A stretch of 58,776 bases of DNA from Aliiglaciecola sp. CAU 1673 (lineage in GTDB: Bacteria; Pseudomonadota; Gammaproteobacteria; Enterobacterales; Alteromonadaceae), in the NCBI RefSeq assembly GCF_029223185.1, contig NZ_JARHUG010000024.1, positions 1 through 58,776 of the forward strand, read 5' to 3'. Under the pieces are notes generated by a model. It did not search any database. It saw nothing but the letters and a program-made list of their open reading frames with translations, and was not told where the DNA came from. The position numbers were made by a program, and so were the translations under genes. Numbering within the stretch: position 1 is the stretch's first letter; every line of letters starts with the position of its first letter. Shown here piece by piece: positions 18,364-28,334 of the stretch.

Positions 18364-18810
18364 ATGTCTCAAGGAAATCAGGAAAAAAACCAATCAAGGT
18401 CGTCTTTTTGTCTGGTGGAAATCGCTCCTGAACCAAGCCAATTCAGTGACCTTCGCAGCGCTGTGGGCTGGACAAGTCCGACGCTTGAGGTGCTGGAGCA
18501 AAGTATGCAGGCCTCATTGTATTGGGTCTCGGTATATGCCGAAGAAAGATTGGTAGGTACCGGCCGTGTGGTTGGCGATGGGGCCATGTATTTTTATATC
18601 CAGGATGTGATTGTCCATCCGCACTATCAGGGTGCTGGTTTAGGATCGCAGATTATGGCTAAGATCAATCACTACCTTAATAAGCACTGCGTAAGCGGCG
18701 CTACCGTCGGCCTTTTTGCGGCAAAAGGAAAAGAGCCTTTCTATCAGAAATTCGCTTTTACCGAGCGTGATGGCGATATCCTGGGGCTTGGGATGTGCCG
18801 ATTCGTTTAA
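18364..18810 (+). CDS. GNAT family N-acetyltransferase
   Basis: Acetyltransferase of 148 residues with the core strand-helix pattern: LVGTGRVVGDG, FYIQDVIVHPHYQGAGLGSQIM (acetyl-CoA pyrophosphate loop GAGLGSQ) and a C-terminal FYQKFAFTER. It transfers acetyl from acetyl-CoA to an unidentified amine. Confidence 0.88.
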   Translation: MSQGNQEKNQSRSSFCLVEIAPEPSQFSDLRSAVGWTSPTLEVLEQSMQASLYWVSVYAEERLVGTGRVVGDGAMYFYIQDVIVHPHYQGAGLGSQIMAKINHYLNKHCVSGATVGLFAAKGKEPFYQKFAFTERDGDILGLGMCRFV

Positions 18811-18933
18811 GCGCCGCTATGATGGAATTTATAACAAGACAATTTAAAATCTGACCCAGATCAATATCGCCGAGGTGCTACTTTTAGATACTGAACTCAC
18901 TTGCTCAGTAACCTAAATAACAGGAATAAGACC

Positions 18934-19185
18934 ATGGCACTTGAAAGACACAGCCTGCTCAACGAATTTCCCGATCATCATCACACCATCCGTCACCTGA
19001 AAATGCATAATGCTCACTTTGCCAAGCTGTTTGACGAGTATGATGAGTTGGATCATGAGGTGTATCGCATCGAATCCGGTGAAGAGGCCAGGGCCGATGA
19101 TTATCTCGAGCAGCGAAAACTGCGTCGCCTGCAGCTTAAAGACTCGTTGCTGGCCATGGTGAAAAAGGAAGAGGCTTCGCAATAA
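18934..19185 (+). CDS. YdcH/DUF465 family small protein
   Basis: Protein of 83 residues, chosen to start at 18934 (MALERHSLLNEFPD) after AGGA. The FPDHHHTIRHLKMHNAHFAKLFDEYDELDHEVYRIE core is the DUF465 signature, followed by a LEQRKLRRLQLKDSLL helix. These small helical proteins are widespread and of unknown function. Confidence 0.9.
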   Translation: MALERHSLLNEFPDHHHTIRHLKMHNAHFAKLFDEYDELDHEVYRIESGEEARADDYLEQRKLRRLQLKDSLLAMVKKEEASQ

Positions 19186-19283
19186 AGGCATTCCTTTTGT
19201 TATCTGATAGGTGCCGGCCATATCTTGATAAGAGAGCGACATGTTGCCAACGACTGGGGTAGCTCTGCATAAAGGAGGGAGAA

Positions 19284-19718
19284 ATGAGGAATATCGCCTC
19301 ACATTGGCTGATTTCGGGATTTCTGCTTCTTTGGGGTATGGCGTATGCATTCCTGGTTATCTTCACCTTTGCATTATCTACGCCGGAACACTGGGCCGAA
19401 TTGGTTTCGCAAAGGCGGATTAAAGCTGAATATGCAGAATATATATCCAACATACCGGTTTGGGTGATCGCTATTACTTTTGTCGCCGCTTTTACCAGAT
19501 TGTTGGGAGCAATACTTCTTCTATTACGCAACTCTTGGGCATTCTGCGTCTATGCGATATCCCTTGGAGTTGTGATGGTGATCATGTTCCGTGGATTCGT
19601 GCTGGCAGATGTGGCCAGCGTTATTCGGCCATCTCAAATAATACTGGAAGTTGTCTTTCTGCTGATCAGCCTGTTTGCTGTTTACTATGCCAAAAAGCAA
19701 AATCGGGGGCGTAACTAG
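19284..19718 (+). CDS. Conserved hypothetical membrane protein
   Basis: Four hydrophobic segments (about residues 8-30, 56-80, 84-104 and 113-135) in a 144-residue product preceded by a perfect AGGAGG. I cannot assign a family or function. It lacks obvious catalytic or metal-binding residues and is not in an operon. Confidence 0.72.
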   Translation: MRNIASHWLISGFLLLWGMAYAFLVIFTFALSTPEHWAELVSQRRIKAEYAEYISNIPVWVIAITFVAAFTRLLGAILLLLRNSWAFCVYAISLGVVMVIMFRGFVLADVASVIRPSQIILEVVFLLISLFAVYYAKKQNRGRN

Positions 19719-19820
19719 AGCAGTGATAACAGGATAGCTTGCTTGTTTCTTAAATGAATTCGGCGAACTTCCAGTCTTGCACTAGACTGGAAATCATTGC
19801 TTCTGGATAGGGAAAGCCTC

Positions 19821-20159
19821 ATGCCTGTCGCCTTGGTTGTAGCAGAAAAATCCCTGATGAGGGCAATTAATAAAGAACAAGATCCCGTTTCCCTTTGGGC
19901 AGAGGCGACGCATACAGAACCTAACGAAATGACTATCATCTGCAGCGTTTGTGATGCCTCTTATGGCAAACAATATGCCGTTTTCGCCACCTTATATCTC
20001 CCTACACTTTGGTCGACAGGCAGCAAGGAGAAGCTGCAGCAGGGACTGGCCTTGGCGCTTTCTCAGTATTTTCATGTATCGATTGAACATGTCTTTGTAG
20101 TTACCAATTCCGTCAAAAGTGGTGACGCACTAGAAAACGGTAGGGTGATTACCTGGTAA
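19821..20159 (+). CDS. Possible tautomerase-superfamily small protein
   Basis: The ATG at 19821 (after AGGGAA) gives MPVALVVAEK, 112 residues, so that Pro follows the start Met. In 4-oxalocrotonate tautomerase/MIF proteins that Pro is the catalytic base. Later segments, KEKLQQGLALALSQYF and HVFVVTNSVKSGDALENG, fit a beta-alpha-beta tautomerase pattern, including a Val-rich strand and an ENG-x3-W end. The family assignment is tentative, because identity to known members cannot be measured here. Confidence 0.55.
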   Translation: MPVALVVAEKSLMRAINKEQDPVSLWAEATHTEPNEMTIICSVCDASYGKQYAVFATLYLPTLWSTGSKEKLQQGLALALSQYFHVSIEHVFVVTNSVKSGDALENGRVITW

Positions 20160-20199
20160 AGGGGCAAGATCAGAGAAGATGTTTTCCAGCGCCCTTTTA

Positions 20200-22812
20200 T
20201 CAAACCGCATGGGCTTTTTGTCTTCGGTGAATGACTACCTTGTGGATCTCATCCACCAGCAATAACGTGCAGGCTAATCCCAGTAACTGGGCCCACAGCG
20301 TTAGCGCAACCGGTTCAATCTGCAAAATGCCACCCAAAAATGTGCTGTGCATAGCGCCAATATGCAGCCCCTGGGCGGCCAGCATGCCGAAGAGCAGGAA
20401 GGGATTACTGAAGAAGCGGTGCTTAAAAATGGAACGGGTTTCCGAGCGGCTGTTAAATACATGGATATTTTCAAACAGCACCATCAGCAATAAGGTGGTG
20501 TTTCGTGCAGATTCCACGCTCATGCCCTGCTCCAGGGCAAGATAAAAGATTGCAAAGGCGATACAGCCCATGGCCAGGGCATTGATTAGCACTCGCTCTA
20601 TCATCAAGCGATCAAATACTGGCTCTTTGGGTTTTCTGGGCGCACGCCGAAGCTCATCACCCTCGGCGGGCTCAAAGGCCAGCGCCACATCTTGCAAACC
20701 ATTGGTCACCAGGTTCAGCCATAGCAATTGCACCGGCAACAAGGGAAGGGGCAGCCCCATCAAGACGGAGAGGATAAAAAGCACGATTTCGGCAGCCCCC
20801 GTGCTAATTAACAAAAACACCACTTTACGGATATTGTTGTAAACGATTCGCCCTTGACGGATCCCTTCCACCAGACTGGCAAAATTATCATCAGTGATAA
20901 TTAAATCGGCACTTTCCCTGGCTACATCGGTACCCCGCTGGCCCATAGCAACCCCTACATGGGCGTGGCGCAGGGCAGGGGCGTCATTGACCCCATCGCC
21001 GGTCACCGCCACAAAATGGCCTTGGCGCTGCCAAGCCTGAACCAATTGCAATTTTTGCTGTGGCTCTACCCGGGCATATACGCGGCCTTTGTCTACCAAG
21101 GCATCAAAGCCAACCGAATCCGCCTCTTTCTCCTTTATTTGCTGACCAATAACGGCGTGTTGCGGGTAAGGTTCAAACTGTAACTCCCTGGCAACAGCCA
21201 AGGCAGTATCGGGGTGATCGCCAGTGACCATGGCAATCTCCAGATGCGCAGTTTTGCATTCGGCAATGGCCTCAATTACCCCAGGGCGTATAGGATCTTT
21301 TATCCCTACCAAACCCAAGAAGCGCATATGGTGCAACGCATCAGTCAACTCGATGGATTCCAATTCCAACGCTTTACCCGCCACTGCCAGTACACGTAAA
21401 CCGCGACTGGCCATGTGGCTGGTTTGTTGGTGAATCTGTTCTTTGTCAAGCTCACGCCCCAATCCGTCCAGGCTGCACATAGGTAACAGCCTTTCCACAC
21501 TGCCTTTAATACACACCTTATGCTGCTGGCCAATGATGTTGATGCTGGCGCAATAGGCATGCTCAGATTCGTAGGGGATTAAACCTTGCTGTGGATACAC
21601 TTTCGTCAGTTCACCAGGTTCATATCCAAGCTTGGCGGCTAACACCAAAAAGGCCTGATCAACTTTATCGCCCTCGCCAAACCATTGCCCATCTTCGCAT
21701 CTGAGTGTGGCTTCATTGGCAAGCGCCGCGCAAAGGGCTAATTCATGCAACAAATCACCGTTTGTGCGCGCGCTCTCATTTTCCACTTCACCATGCAGGT
21801 CCAGCCCCTCTCCTGTCACCCGATAACGATGACCATCACTAAGATCCACTTCTGTGATAGTCATTTCGTTCATGGTCAGGGTGCCGGTTTTATCAGAAGC
21901 AATAAAAGTACAGGAGCCTAAGGCTTCTACCGCCAGCAGTTTTCGGACAATCACGCCTTTTTTGGCCATGCGTCCCATGCCGATGGCCAAGGCCACAGTG
22001 ATGGCGGCAGGAAGGCCCTCAGGGATGGCGGATACCGCCAGGGCGACGCCCATCAAAAATACCTCGGAAAGATCGTCTCCCCTTAGCACGGTAATCACAA
22101 AAAGCAGGGCAATGATCAATAAAATAGCGACCGATATTTTACGGGTAAAAGATTCAATTCGTTGCATCAACGGCGGCTTAACCTGCGTACCGCCGGCTAC
22201 TTGTTTTACTATCTTGCCTAATTGGGTATTGAAGCCGGTGGCGACCACTTCACCTTTTCCCCGTCCCTGACTGATCAGAGTACCGGCAAACAAACTGTCA
22301 CTGCGCTCACTTAGTGGCGCCTCTGAACTTACCTGTGCGTCTGCAGACTTACTTTGTGGTAGCGATTCACCGGTAAGCAGGGATTCATCGGCACTAAGAT
22401 TTCGGCTCTCCTTTAGCTGAATGTCGGCGGGCACTTTATCACCAGAGACCAGTTGCACCAGATCGCCCGGCACCAGTAAATGCGTTTCGATGCGGATAAC
22501 GTCACCATCGCGGTAGACCGACGCAAAGGATGGCACCATCTTTTTCAAAGCCTTGGCGGCCCGCGCTGCAGAATATTCTTGTACCGTGCCAATGACAGCA
22601 TTCAATAGCAGCACCGCCAGGATAAAGTAGCTATTTACCTGTTGCCCCAAAAACCAGGACACCACGGCTGCCGCAAACAAAACATAAATAAAGGGACTTT
22701 TGAACTGGCGTATGAAAATCACCAAAGCGCTGGTTTCCTTGGGCTCTGGCAAGCGATTTTCACCGTACTTAGCGAGTCGTGCTTGTGCCTCTTGGCTACT
22801 AAGGCCTGGCAT
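20200..22812 (-). CDS. P2-type cation-transporting ATPase
   Basis: Ion pump of 870 residues. From the N-terminus: cation ATPase N-domain, helices 1-2, TGES (147-150) actuator, AIPEGLPA in helix 4, DKTGTLT with Asp307 phosphorylated, TGDHPDTA, TGDGVNDAPAL hinge, and a C-terminal four-helix region with NLVTNGLQD. The architecture resembles SERCA/PMR1 pumps (Ca2+ or Mn2+/Na+). Because the helix-6 motif reads TNGLQD rather than the usual T-D-G, substrate choice is left open. Confidence 0.9.
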   Translation of the reverse strand: MPGLSSQEAQARLAKYGENRLPEPKETSALVIFIRQFKSPFIYVLFAAAVVSWFLGQQVNSYFILAVLLLNAVIGTVQEYSAARAAKALKKMVPSFASVYRDGDVIRIETHLLVPGDLVQLVSGDKVPADIQLKESRNLSADESLLTGESLPQSKSADAQVSSEAPLSERSDSLFAGTLISQGRGKGEVVATGFNTQLGKIVKQVAGGTQVKPPLMQRIESFTRKISVAILLIIALLFVITVLRGDDLSEVFLMGVALAVSAIPEGLPAAITVALAIGMGRMAKKGVIVRKLLAVEALGSCTFIASDKTGTLTMNEMTITEVDLSDGHRYRVTGEGLDLHGEVENESARTNGDLLHELALCAALANEATLRCEDGQWFGEGDKVDQAFLVLAAKLGYEPGELTKVYPQQGLIPYESEHAYCASINIIGQQHKVCIKGSVERLLPMCSLDGLGRELDKEQIHQQTSHMASRGLRVLAVAGKALELESIELTDALHHMRFLGLVGIKDPIRPGVIEAIAECKTAHLEIAMVTGDHPDTALAVARELQFEPYPQHAVIGQQIKEKEADSVGFDALVDKGRVYARVEPQQKLQLVQAWQRQGHFVAVTGDGVNDAPALRHAHVGVAMGQRGTDVARESADLIITDDNFASLVEGIRQGRIVYNNIRKVVFLLISTGAAEIVLFILSVLMGLPLPLLPVQLLWLNLVTNGLQDVALAFEPAEGDELRRAPRKPKEPVFDRLMIERVLINALAMGCIAFAIFYLALEQGMSVESARNTTLLLMVLFENIHVFNSRSETRSIFKHRFFSNPFLLFGMLAAQGLHIGAMHSTFLGGILQIEPVALTLWAQLLGLACTLLLVDEIHKVVIHRRQKAHAV

Positions 22813-23029
22813 AGTTTTATCCTGTGCTTTTTGTCGGCAAGTTTAACGGGGCTGCCTTGGCCGTAATTTAACCAAGATCAATGACAATAGCGGATAAAAA
22901 ACACACGAAACCCCGCTCTTATCGCTTATCGACTATCAACTATCTGTAAAAACAGTGTTTTTTGTATTTTTAGCCTATCTTTACATATAGGCACTCTCCT
23001 TCATCGTGACAACAAGACATAGGGACAAG

Positions 23030-23530
23030 ATGAAAAAATCTCAGATCCGTATTCTCTGCTTAGGCAACAAGCTCCATGGTGACGACGGTATTGGTAGCCG
23101 GGTCTTCGAAGAACTCTGTCATATGTGCTGGCCGCATCACATTGGTCTGATTGATGCAGGTGTGGGCGGCGTGGCATTGGTCCCCCTGTTTAGCCATTGT
23201 GACAGGGTGATACTGGTGGATGCGTTACTGGATCCCAAACGCCCCGGCAAGATAGTGGTCAAACAAAATCTGGATCTGTATGAACTGCATGAAGACCAAC
23301 CTTTGGTGCATGGTGGCCGCCTGGATGCCTTACTTTCCATGTTACCGTCGTTGATCCAGCCCTTACCTCGTATCGATCTGTTTGCCATCACCGCCAAAGA
23401 CTTCTCCAATTACAGCAATAAGCTCAGCCCCGAAGCGCAACGTGCCATACCTGAGTTGTGTGAAAAGTTGCTGGAAAGCCTGGAAGCTGATCTGGCGCAA
23501 TATACCGGGCATTTTGTTGGCGCAAGCTAA
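23030..23530 (+). CDS. [NiFe]-hydrogenase maturation protease (HyaD/HycI family)
   Basis: Endopeptidase of 166 residues that removes the C-terminal extension of the large subunit once nickel is inserted. The start at 23030 has AGGGA 5-9 bp upstream. It contains LCLGNKLHGDDGIG (Asp/Glu-type nickel ligand region) and VILVDALLDPKRPG, the family fingerprint. The N-terminal GN-x4-DDG pattern matches group-3-type proteases. It leads the hydrogenase cluster, 99 bp ahead of hypF. Confidence 0.9.
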   Translation: MKKSQIRILCLGNKLHGDDGIGSRVFEELCHMCWPHHIGLIDAGVGGVALVPLFSHCDRVILVDALLDPKRPGKIVVKQNLDLYELHEDQPLVHGGRLDALLSMLPSLIQPLPRIDLFAITAKDFSNYSNKLSPEAQRAIPELCEKLLESLEADLAQYTGHFVGAS

Positions 23531-23563
23531 GCCGATGGGGATCACGGCGTTAAAGGGTTAAGG

Positions 23564-23614
23564 TCTTGCCCGCATATTGCATGCAAGGTGGTGAAAAGCC
23601 ATTGCGCGGCAAGA
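23564..23614. repeat. Imperfect dyad in the leader of hypF
   Basis: TCTTGCC (23564-23570) and GGCAAGA (23608-23614) flank a 37-nt stretch between the protease gene and hypF. It could form a leader hairpin that tunes expression of the downstream long operon, but the stem is short. Confidence 0.3.
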
Positions 23615-23629
23615 TCCTAGGAAATACAG

Positions 23630-25960
23630 ATGGGCCAAACCGCAACCACTAAACAGATTGCTTCTACCCGTTTGCTGGTGACAGGACGGATACAAGGCGT
23701 TGGTTTTCGTCCCTTTGTCTGTCGATTAGCCCAAAAAATGGGGCTCAGAGGTTATGTGCGCAACACCCTGGAAGGTGCCGAGATCCTGTTACAAGGTGAC
23801 AGCGACAGCGTGCAGCTTTTTTCCCAACACTTATCACAGCAATTACCTTCTCCCGGACATATCGACACTATCCATATTGCAACGATATGGGCCAACGCCC
23901 AGGAAGGTTTTCGACTGGATAAAAGTCTGGAGCAGGGCAGAGGTGCCTTGCCGCTGGAGGATCGGGCTATATGTGAGCAGTGCAAAGAGGATCTGCAAAA
24001 CTCGCTCAGCCGCTTTTATCAATATCCCTTTGTCAGCTGCACCGCCTGTGGCCCACGTTTTAGTATTGTGGACAGTCTGCCCTGGGATAAGGAGCGAACC
24101 AGTATGGCTGCCTTTCCTTTTTGCCAGGAATGTGAAGCCCTTTATCTGGATTCCGATGATCGTCGTTTCCATGCGCAAACCCTGGCCTGTCCACACTGTG
24201 GTCCCTCTGTTTGGTTGGTCGACCAACAAGGCCAGCCGATAGTCGGGCACAGTCAGGCGCTGATCAAGCAGGCTCAAGGTTGGTTGAAAGCAGGCAAGAT
24301 CCTGGCAATCAAGGGAATCGGCGGCTTTCATCTTTGCTGTGACGCCGAAAACGAGCATTCCATCGCTCGCCTGCGCTTACAAAAGCGACGTCCGGATAAG
24401 CCGCTGGCATTGATGTTTCACTCTGTGGCGGCGGTAAACCAGGCGTTTTGCCTTGATAGTCAGTCCATGGACTGTTTAGCGGCGCCAAGCGCGCCCATTG
24501 TGTTATTGCATAAGCACCACGCCAAAATGGCCTTTGCTGAAAATATTGCACCTAATCAGGCAAAGTTAGGGGTGATGCTGGCTTATTCGCCTTTGCATGT
24601 ATTGCTCAGCCAGGGGTTTCCCCATGGTTTGGTGATGACATCGGGCAATATCAGCGGCGCGCCCCTTTGCTATCAAAATGAAGAGGCACTTGCGCATCTT
24701 TTCCCCTTGGCTGACGGCTTTGTCTTGCATAATCGCGCCATTGTCCATGCCCAGGACGACTCCCTGGTTAGTATGATTGCCAATAAACCCATGGTGCTTC
24801 GACGAGCCAGGGGATTTGTACCAGAGGCATTATCTTTGCCGCCAAATCTACACAGCCAAAAATCGGTGTTGGCCCTTGGTGGCGATCTTAAAAATGTGAT
24901 GGCTCAAAGCGCCAATCAGCGAATGGTTTTAAGTGCTCATCATGGCAATTTGACGCATCCACAGGCCCTGGAAGCGGCAACAGCAGATATTGCAACGCTG
25001 CAAGCCTTGACACAACAACAAGCCGAATTGATTGTCGTCGATAGTCATCCGGATTATCAGTCCCATCAATTGGGTAAGCGACTAGCACAAACACTCAATC
25101 TGCCACTTTTCCAAGTGCAGCATCACCATGCCCACATGGCAGCCTGCTTGGCAGAAAATCAGTGGCAAGGCAAACAAGCCCTGGGGATCGTATTGGACGG
25201 GCTGGGTTATGGCGAAGATGGCAGCCTGTGGGGCGGCGAGTTTCTGCTTGGCAATTATCAGAGCGTAAAACGCTTGGGACGCTTGGCCCCGTCACCATTA
25301 TTGGGCAACGACAAAGCCAATGTTGAGCCTTGGCGCTGCCTTATCACCAGACTCAAGCAAGCAGGCTGTTGGCCCCTTGCAGAGGAGTTGCTGCAAAAAC
25401 TGGGCATCGACAACCACAGTGCCAACCTGCTGCTAAGGCACCAGGGGCAGTTTATGCAAAGTAGCTCGGCTGGCAGATTATTTGATGCCGTAGCCTGCTT
25501 GTTAGACGTGGCGCCTTATCGCCAAAGCTTTGAAGGGCAGGCAGCTATGGCCCTGGAAACCCTTGCGCTGGCTGCTGATTCGGCGACGCCCAGTTACCCC
25601 TTCAAAATGATCAAGATGGACTCCCTCTGGGAGCTTAATCCAGCGCCAATCTGGCCGTTACTGCTTGTCGATCTGACGAAAAAGTCTTGTGCACAGATTG
25701 CCGCAGACTTTCATCAGAGTCTGGTGGCCGCATTAGTAAAACTTTGCAAACAGATCAATCAGGAAGCGTCCTTCGATACCGTGGCCTTAAGCGGGGGCGT
25801 GATGCAAAACGACCTGCTGGTTAGTGCCCTTAAAGCAGTGTTGGAGTGCCAGGGATTTGCGGTATTGCTGCATGAAAAGGTACCGCCCAATGACGGCGGA
25901 TTAGCGCTTGGGCAGGCGGCAGTGGCCCTGGCTAATTGGGAGGCCGGATCATGTGTTTAG
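23630..25960 (+). CDS. hypF: Carbamoyltransferase HypF
   Basis: 776-residue enzyme that makes the CN ligand precursor from carbamoyl phosphate for the [NiFe] site. Order: acylphosphatase domain (about 10-95, with VTGRIQGVGFRPFV), zinc-finger-like CxxC pairs (CEQC, CTAC, CQEC, CPHC), YrdC-like domain and Kae1/carbamoyltransferase domain containing HHHAHMAACLAE and DGLGYGEDGSLWGGE. Complete. Its stop overlaps hypC by 10 bp, starting a chain of overlapping genes. Confidence 0.97.
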   Translation: MGQTATTKQIASTRLLVTGRIQGVGFRPFVCRLAQKMGLRGYVRNTLEGAEILLQGDSDSVQLFSQHLSQQLPSPGHIDTIHIATIWANAQEGFRLDKSLEQGRGALPLEDRAICEQCKEDLQNSLSRFYQYPFVSCTACGPRFSIVDSLPWDKERTSMAAFPFCQECEALYLDSDDRRFHAQTLACPHCGPSVWLVDQQGQPIVGHSQALIKQAQGWLKAGKILAIKGIGGFHLCCDAENEHSIARLRLQKRRPDKPLALMFHSVAAVNQAFCLDSQSMDCLAAPSAPIVLLHKHHAKMAFAENIAPNQAKLGVMLAYSPLHVLLSQGFPHGLVMTSGNISGAPLCYQNEEALAHLFPLADGFVLHNRAIVHAQDDSLVSMIANKPMVLRRARGFVPEALSLPPNLHSQKSVLALGGDLKNVMAQSANQRMVLSAHHGNLTHPQALEAATADIATLQALTQQQAELIVVDSHPDYQSHQLGKRLAQTLNLPLFQVQHHHAHMAACLAENQWQGKQALGIVLDGLGYGEDGSLWGGEFLLGNYQSVKRLGRLAPSPLLGNDKANVEPWRCLITRLKQAGCWPLAEELLQKLGIDNHSANLLLRHQGQFMQSSSAGRLFDAVACLLDVAPYRQSFEGQAAMALETLALAADSATPSYPFKMIKMDSLWELNPAPIWPLLLVDLTKKSCAQIAADFHQSLVAALVKLCKQINQEASFDTVALSGGVMQNDLLVSALKAVLECQGFAVLLHEKVPPNDGGLALGQAAVALANWEAGSCV

Positions 25961-26205
25961 GGGTGCCGGCGCAAATTGTTGAAATTGTGGATCCTGAGCA
26001 GGCCCTTGCCATTGGCCAAAGCGGCGGGATCCAACGCCAGTTCAGCCTCGCGCTAATACAGTCTCAGGGCTTGGATCTGAAGAGCTTAATAGGGACATGG
26101 GTGATCGTACATGTGGGGTTTGCCATGGCCGTCATCGATGAAGCCCAGGCTCTGGACGACCTGGCACTTCTAGCCAGCATGCAGGAGGAGGCGGACGATG
26201 CGTGA
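25951..26205 (+). CDS. hypC: Hydrogenase chaperone HypC
   Basis: Small chaperone of 84 residues. The start at 25951 gives MCLGVPAQIVEIVD, in which Cys2 is the essential residue that holds the Fe(CN)2CO unit with HypD and delivers it to the large-subunit precursor. An upstream start in the longer frame would lie inside hypF and is rejected. Overlaps hypF and hypD. Confidence 0.96.
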   Translation: MCLGVPAQIVEIVDPEQALAIGQSGGIQRQFSLALIQSQGLDLKSLIGTWVIVHVGFAMAVIDEAQALDDLALLASMQEEADDA

Positions 26206-27319
26206 ATTTCGAGATGCCGCCAGAGTGCAGGCGCTTATACAAAAGATCGCGCCGCTCGCTGATGAGTTGGCCGCTGCATTTGGCCGACCCATACAGATCA
26301 TGGAAGTCTGCGGTGGCCACACCCATGCCATTTTTCGCTATGGCTTTGCCCAATTACTGCCGCATTCCATTGAGTTTATTCATGGCCCAGGCTGTCCGGT
26401 CTGCGTGTTGCCGGTAAAGGTTATAGATGAAGCTATCGCCATCAGCGCAAAAGCAGACACGATCCTCACCACTTTCGGCGATCCCATGCGTGTGCCGGGT
26501 ACATCGCAAAGTTTGTTGCAGGCAAAAGCGCATGGGGCCGATATTCGCGTGGTCTATTCGCCACTCGATGCCCTGACCATTGCCACTAAAAATCCACATA
26601 AGCAGGTGGTGTTTTTGGCGATTGGCTTTGATACCACCATGCCAAGTACAGCCCTGACATTGACCACTGCTAAAGCACAGGGAATAAACAATTTTTCAGT
26701 GCTTTGCCATCATATTCGTCTGATGCCCACCTTAGAGGCATTGCTGGCGGGGGGAGATATCCAACTAGACGGTTTTATCGGTCCCGGTCATGTGAGCATG
26801 GTAATTGGTACAGATGCCTATCAGCCCGTCGCCAAAGTGCACCACAAACCGCTGGTTGTCGCCGGGTTTGAGCCGGTAGATTTTTTACTGGCGCTGTACC
26901 AACTGCTTATACAACTAAAAGAAGGGCGCTGCGAAACAGAAAATGCCTATGCCAGGGTCGTCAATCACAGAGGAAATCTTACCGCATTAGCGGCCATGGA
27001 TTCTGTATTTGATTATGGCGAAGATTGCCAATGGCGAGGGCTGGGATGGGTAGAGAATTCTGGCGTGCGTATTAAACCCGATTTTAGCGCATTTGATGCG
27101 TCCAAACATTTTTCTCCAAGCGCCGAGCCCGGTATCCAACAAGAGCCCTGCTATTGCCAACAAGTGCTTAAGGGCCAACGCAAGCCTAATCAATGTCCGC
27201 TGTTTGCAAAGCATTGCAAGCCCGAGCATCCCCTGGGTGCGTTAATGGTGTCCAGTGAGGGGGCCTGCGCCGCCTATTATCAGTATCTTCCTGATAAGGA
27301 GACGGGGATCCATGGCTGA
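26198..27319 (+). CDS. hypD: Hydrogenase maturation factor HypD
   Basis: Fe-S protein of 373 residues that assembles the Fe(CN)2CO moiety with HypC and HypE. It carries the conserved EVCGGHTHAIFRYG, HGPGCPVCVLP and a C-terminal cysteine-rich region (CYCQQVLKG, NQCPLFAKHCKP) that binds a [4Fe-4S] cluster. Overlaps hypC by 8 bp and hypE by 8 bp. Confidence 0.97.
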   Translation: MREFRDAARVQALIQKIAPLADELAAAFGRPIQIMEVCGGHTHAIFRYGFAQLLPHSIEFIHGPGCPVCVLPVKVIDEAIAISAKADTILTTFGDPMRVPGTSQSLLQAKAHGADIRVVYSPLDALTIATKNPHKQVVFLAIGFDTTMPSTALTLTTAKAQGINNFSVLCHHIRLMPTLEALLAGGDIQLDGFIGPGHVSMVIGTDAYQPVAKVHHKPLVVAGFEPVDFLLALYQLLIQLKEGRCETENAYARVVNHRGNLTALAAMDSVFDYGEDCQWRGLGWVENSGVRIKPDFSAFDASKHFSPSAEPGIQQEPCYCQQVLKGQRKPNQCPLFAKHCKPEHPLGALMVSSEGACAAYYQYLPDKETGIHG

Positions 27320-28334
27320 AGATTGCATCACCCTGGCCCACGGTGCCGGTGGACGGGCCATGGCAGAATTGATTGATTGCCTTTTCTTAAGCGCCTTTGG
27401 CGATACCGCCATCGCGGACAAGGAAGATCAGGCCAGAATAACCTTGGAAGAGTTTACCCCAAACGGTGATCGTTTGGCTTTTACCACTGACAGTTTTGTG
27501 GTCACGCCCTTATTTTTTCCCGGCGGCGATATTGGCAAGCTGGCGGTCTGCGGCACGGTAAACGATTTAGCAGTGGGCGGCGCCATTCCCAAAGTACTCA
27601 GTGCGGCTTTCATCCTCGAAGAGGGGCTGCCGATCTCGGTGCTTCAACGCATTGTTTATTCCATGGGAGATACCGCTAAAGAAGCGGGCGTCACCATTCA
27701 AACTGGCGATACTAAAGTAGTGGGCAGGGGCATGGCAGATGGTGTTTATATCAATACCAGCGGTATTGGCGTGATCCCGTCCCATCTGAATCTGGGTCTT
27801 TGCCATGCCAAACCCGGCGACAGGATCTTAGTTAGCGGCAGTATCGGCGATCATGGCGCGGCGGTGATGCTGGCAAGAGAAGAGCTTGGCATGGTCGGTG
27901 ACATGCACAGCGATTGCGCACCACTTAACGGACTTATCCAATCACTGCTTGGCAACCACCAAGGTATCAAAGCCATGCGCGATGCTACCCGCGGCGGATT
28001 GGGCTGCGTCCTGCATGATATTGCCAAGGCCAGCCACACCCATCTTTTGGTAGAGGAGGACAGGCTGCCAATCAGGGCTCCGACTCACGGGATTTGTGAA
28101 CTGATGGGCCTGGAACCCTGGTTTATGGCTAACGAAGGCATGGTGGTACTGGTGGTTGCCGAGCATGCGGCAGAAGCGGTGCTTCAATCCCTGAAACAAC
28201 ATCCTTACGGTACATCCGCTGCCGTTATTGGCACCGTTACCAATGCAAGTCCGGGCGTCACATTGCACACAAGCTACGGTGGAAAACGTCTGCTTGATTG
28301 GCCTTACGGCCTGCAACTGCCGAGGATTTGCTGA
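27312..28334 (+). CDS. hypE: Hydrogenase maturation factor HypE
   Basis: 340-residue AIR-synthase-fold enzyme that converts its C-terminal thiocarboxamide into thiocyanate for cyanide transfer. The start at 27312 is MAEDCITLAHGAGGRAM; the sequence ends PRIC, with the invariant C-terminal cysteine that carries the carbamoyl group from HypF. Its stop shares one base with the hypA start. Confidence 0.97.
   Translation: MAEDCITLAHGAGGRAMAELIDCLFLSAFGDTAIADKEDQARITLEEFTPNGDRLAFTTDSFVVTPLFFPGGDIGKLAVCGTVNDLAVGGAIPKVLSAAFILEEGLPISVLQRIVYSMGDTAKEAGVTIQTGDTKVVGRGMADGVYINTSGIGVIPSHLNLGLCHAKPGDRILVSGSIGDHGAAVMLAREELGMVGDMHSDCAPLNGLIQSLLGNHQGIKAMRDATRGGLGCVLHDIAKASHTHLLVEEDRLPIRAPTHGICELMGLEPWFMANEGMVVLVVAEHAAEAVLQSLKQHPYGTSAAVIGTVTNASPGVTLHTSYGGKRLLDWPYGLQLPRIC

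Noticed and set aside
22868-22881. TTAACCAAGATCAA upstream of the hydrogenase cluster as an FNR box
   Set aside because: One half-site is perfect but the other has two mismatches out of five; too weak to call without supporting evidence.
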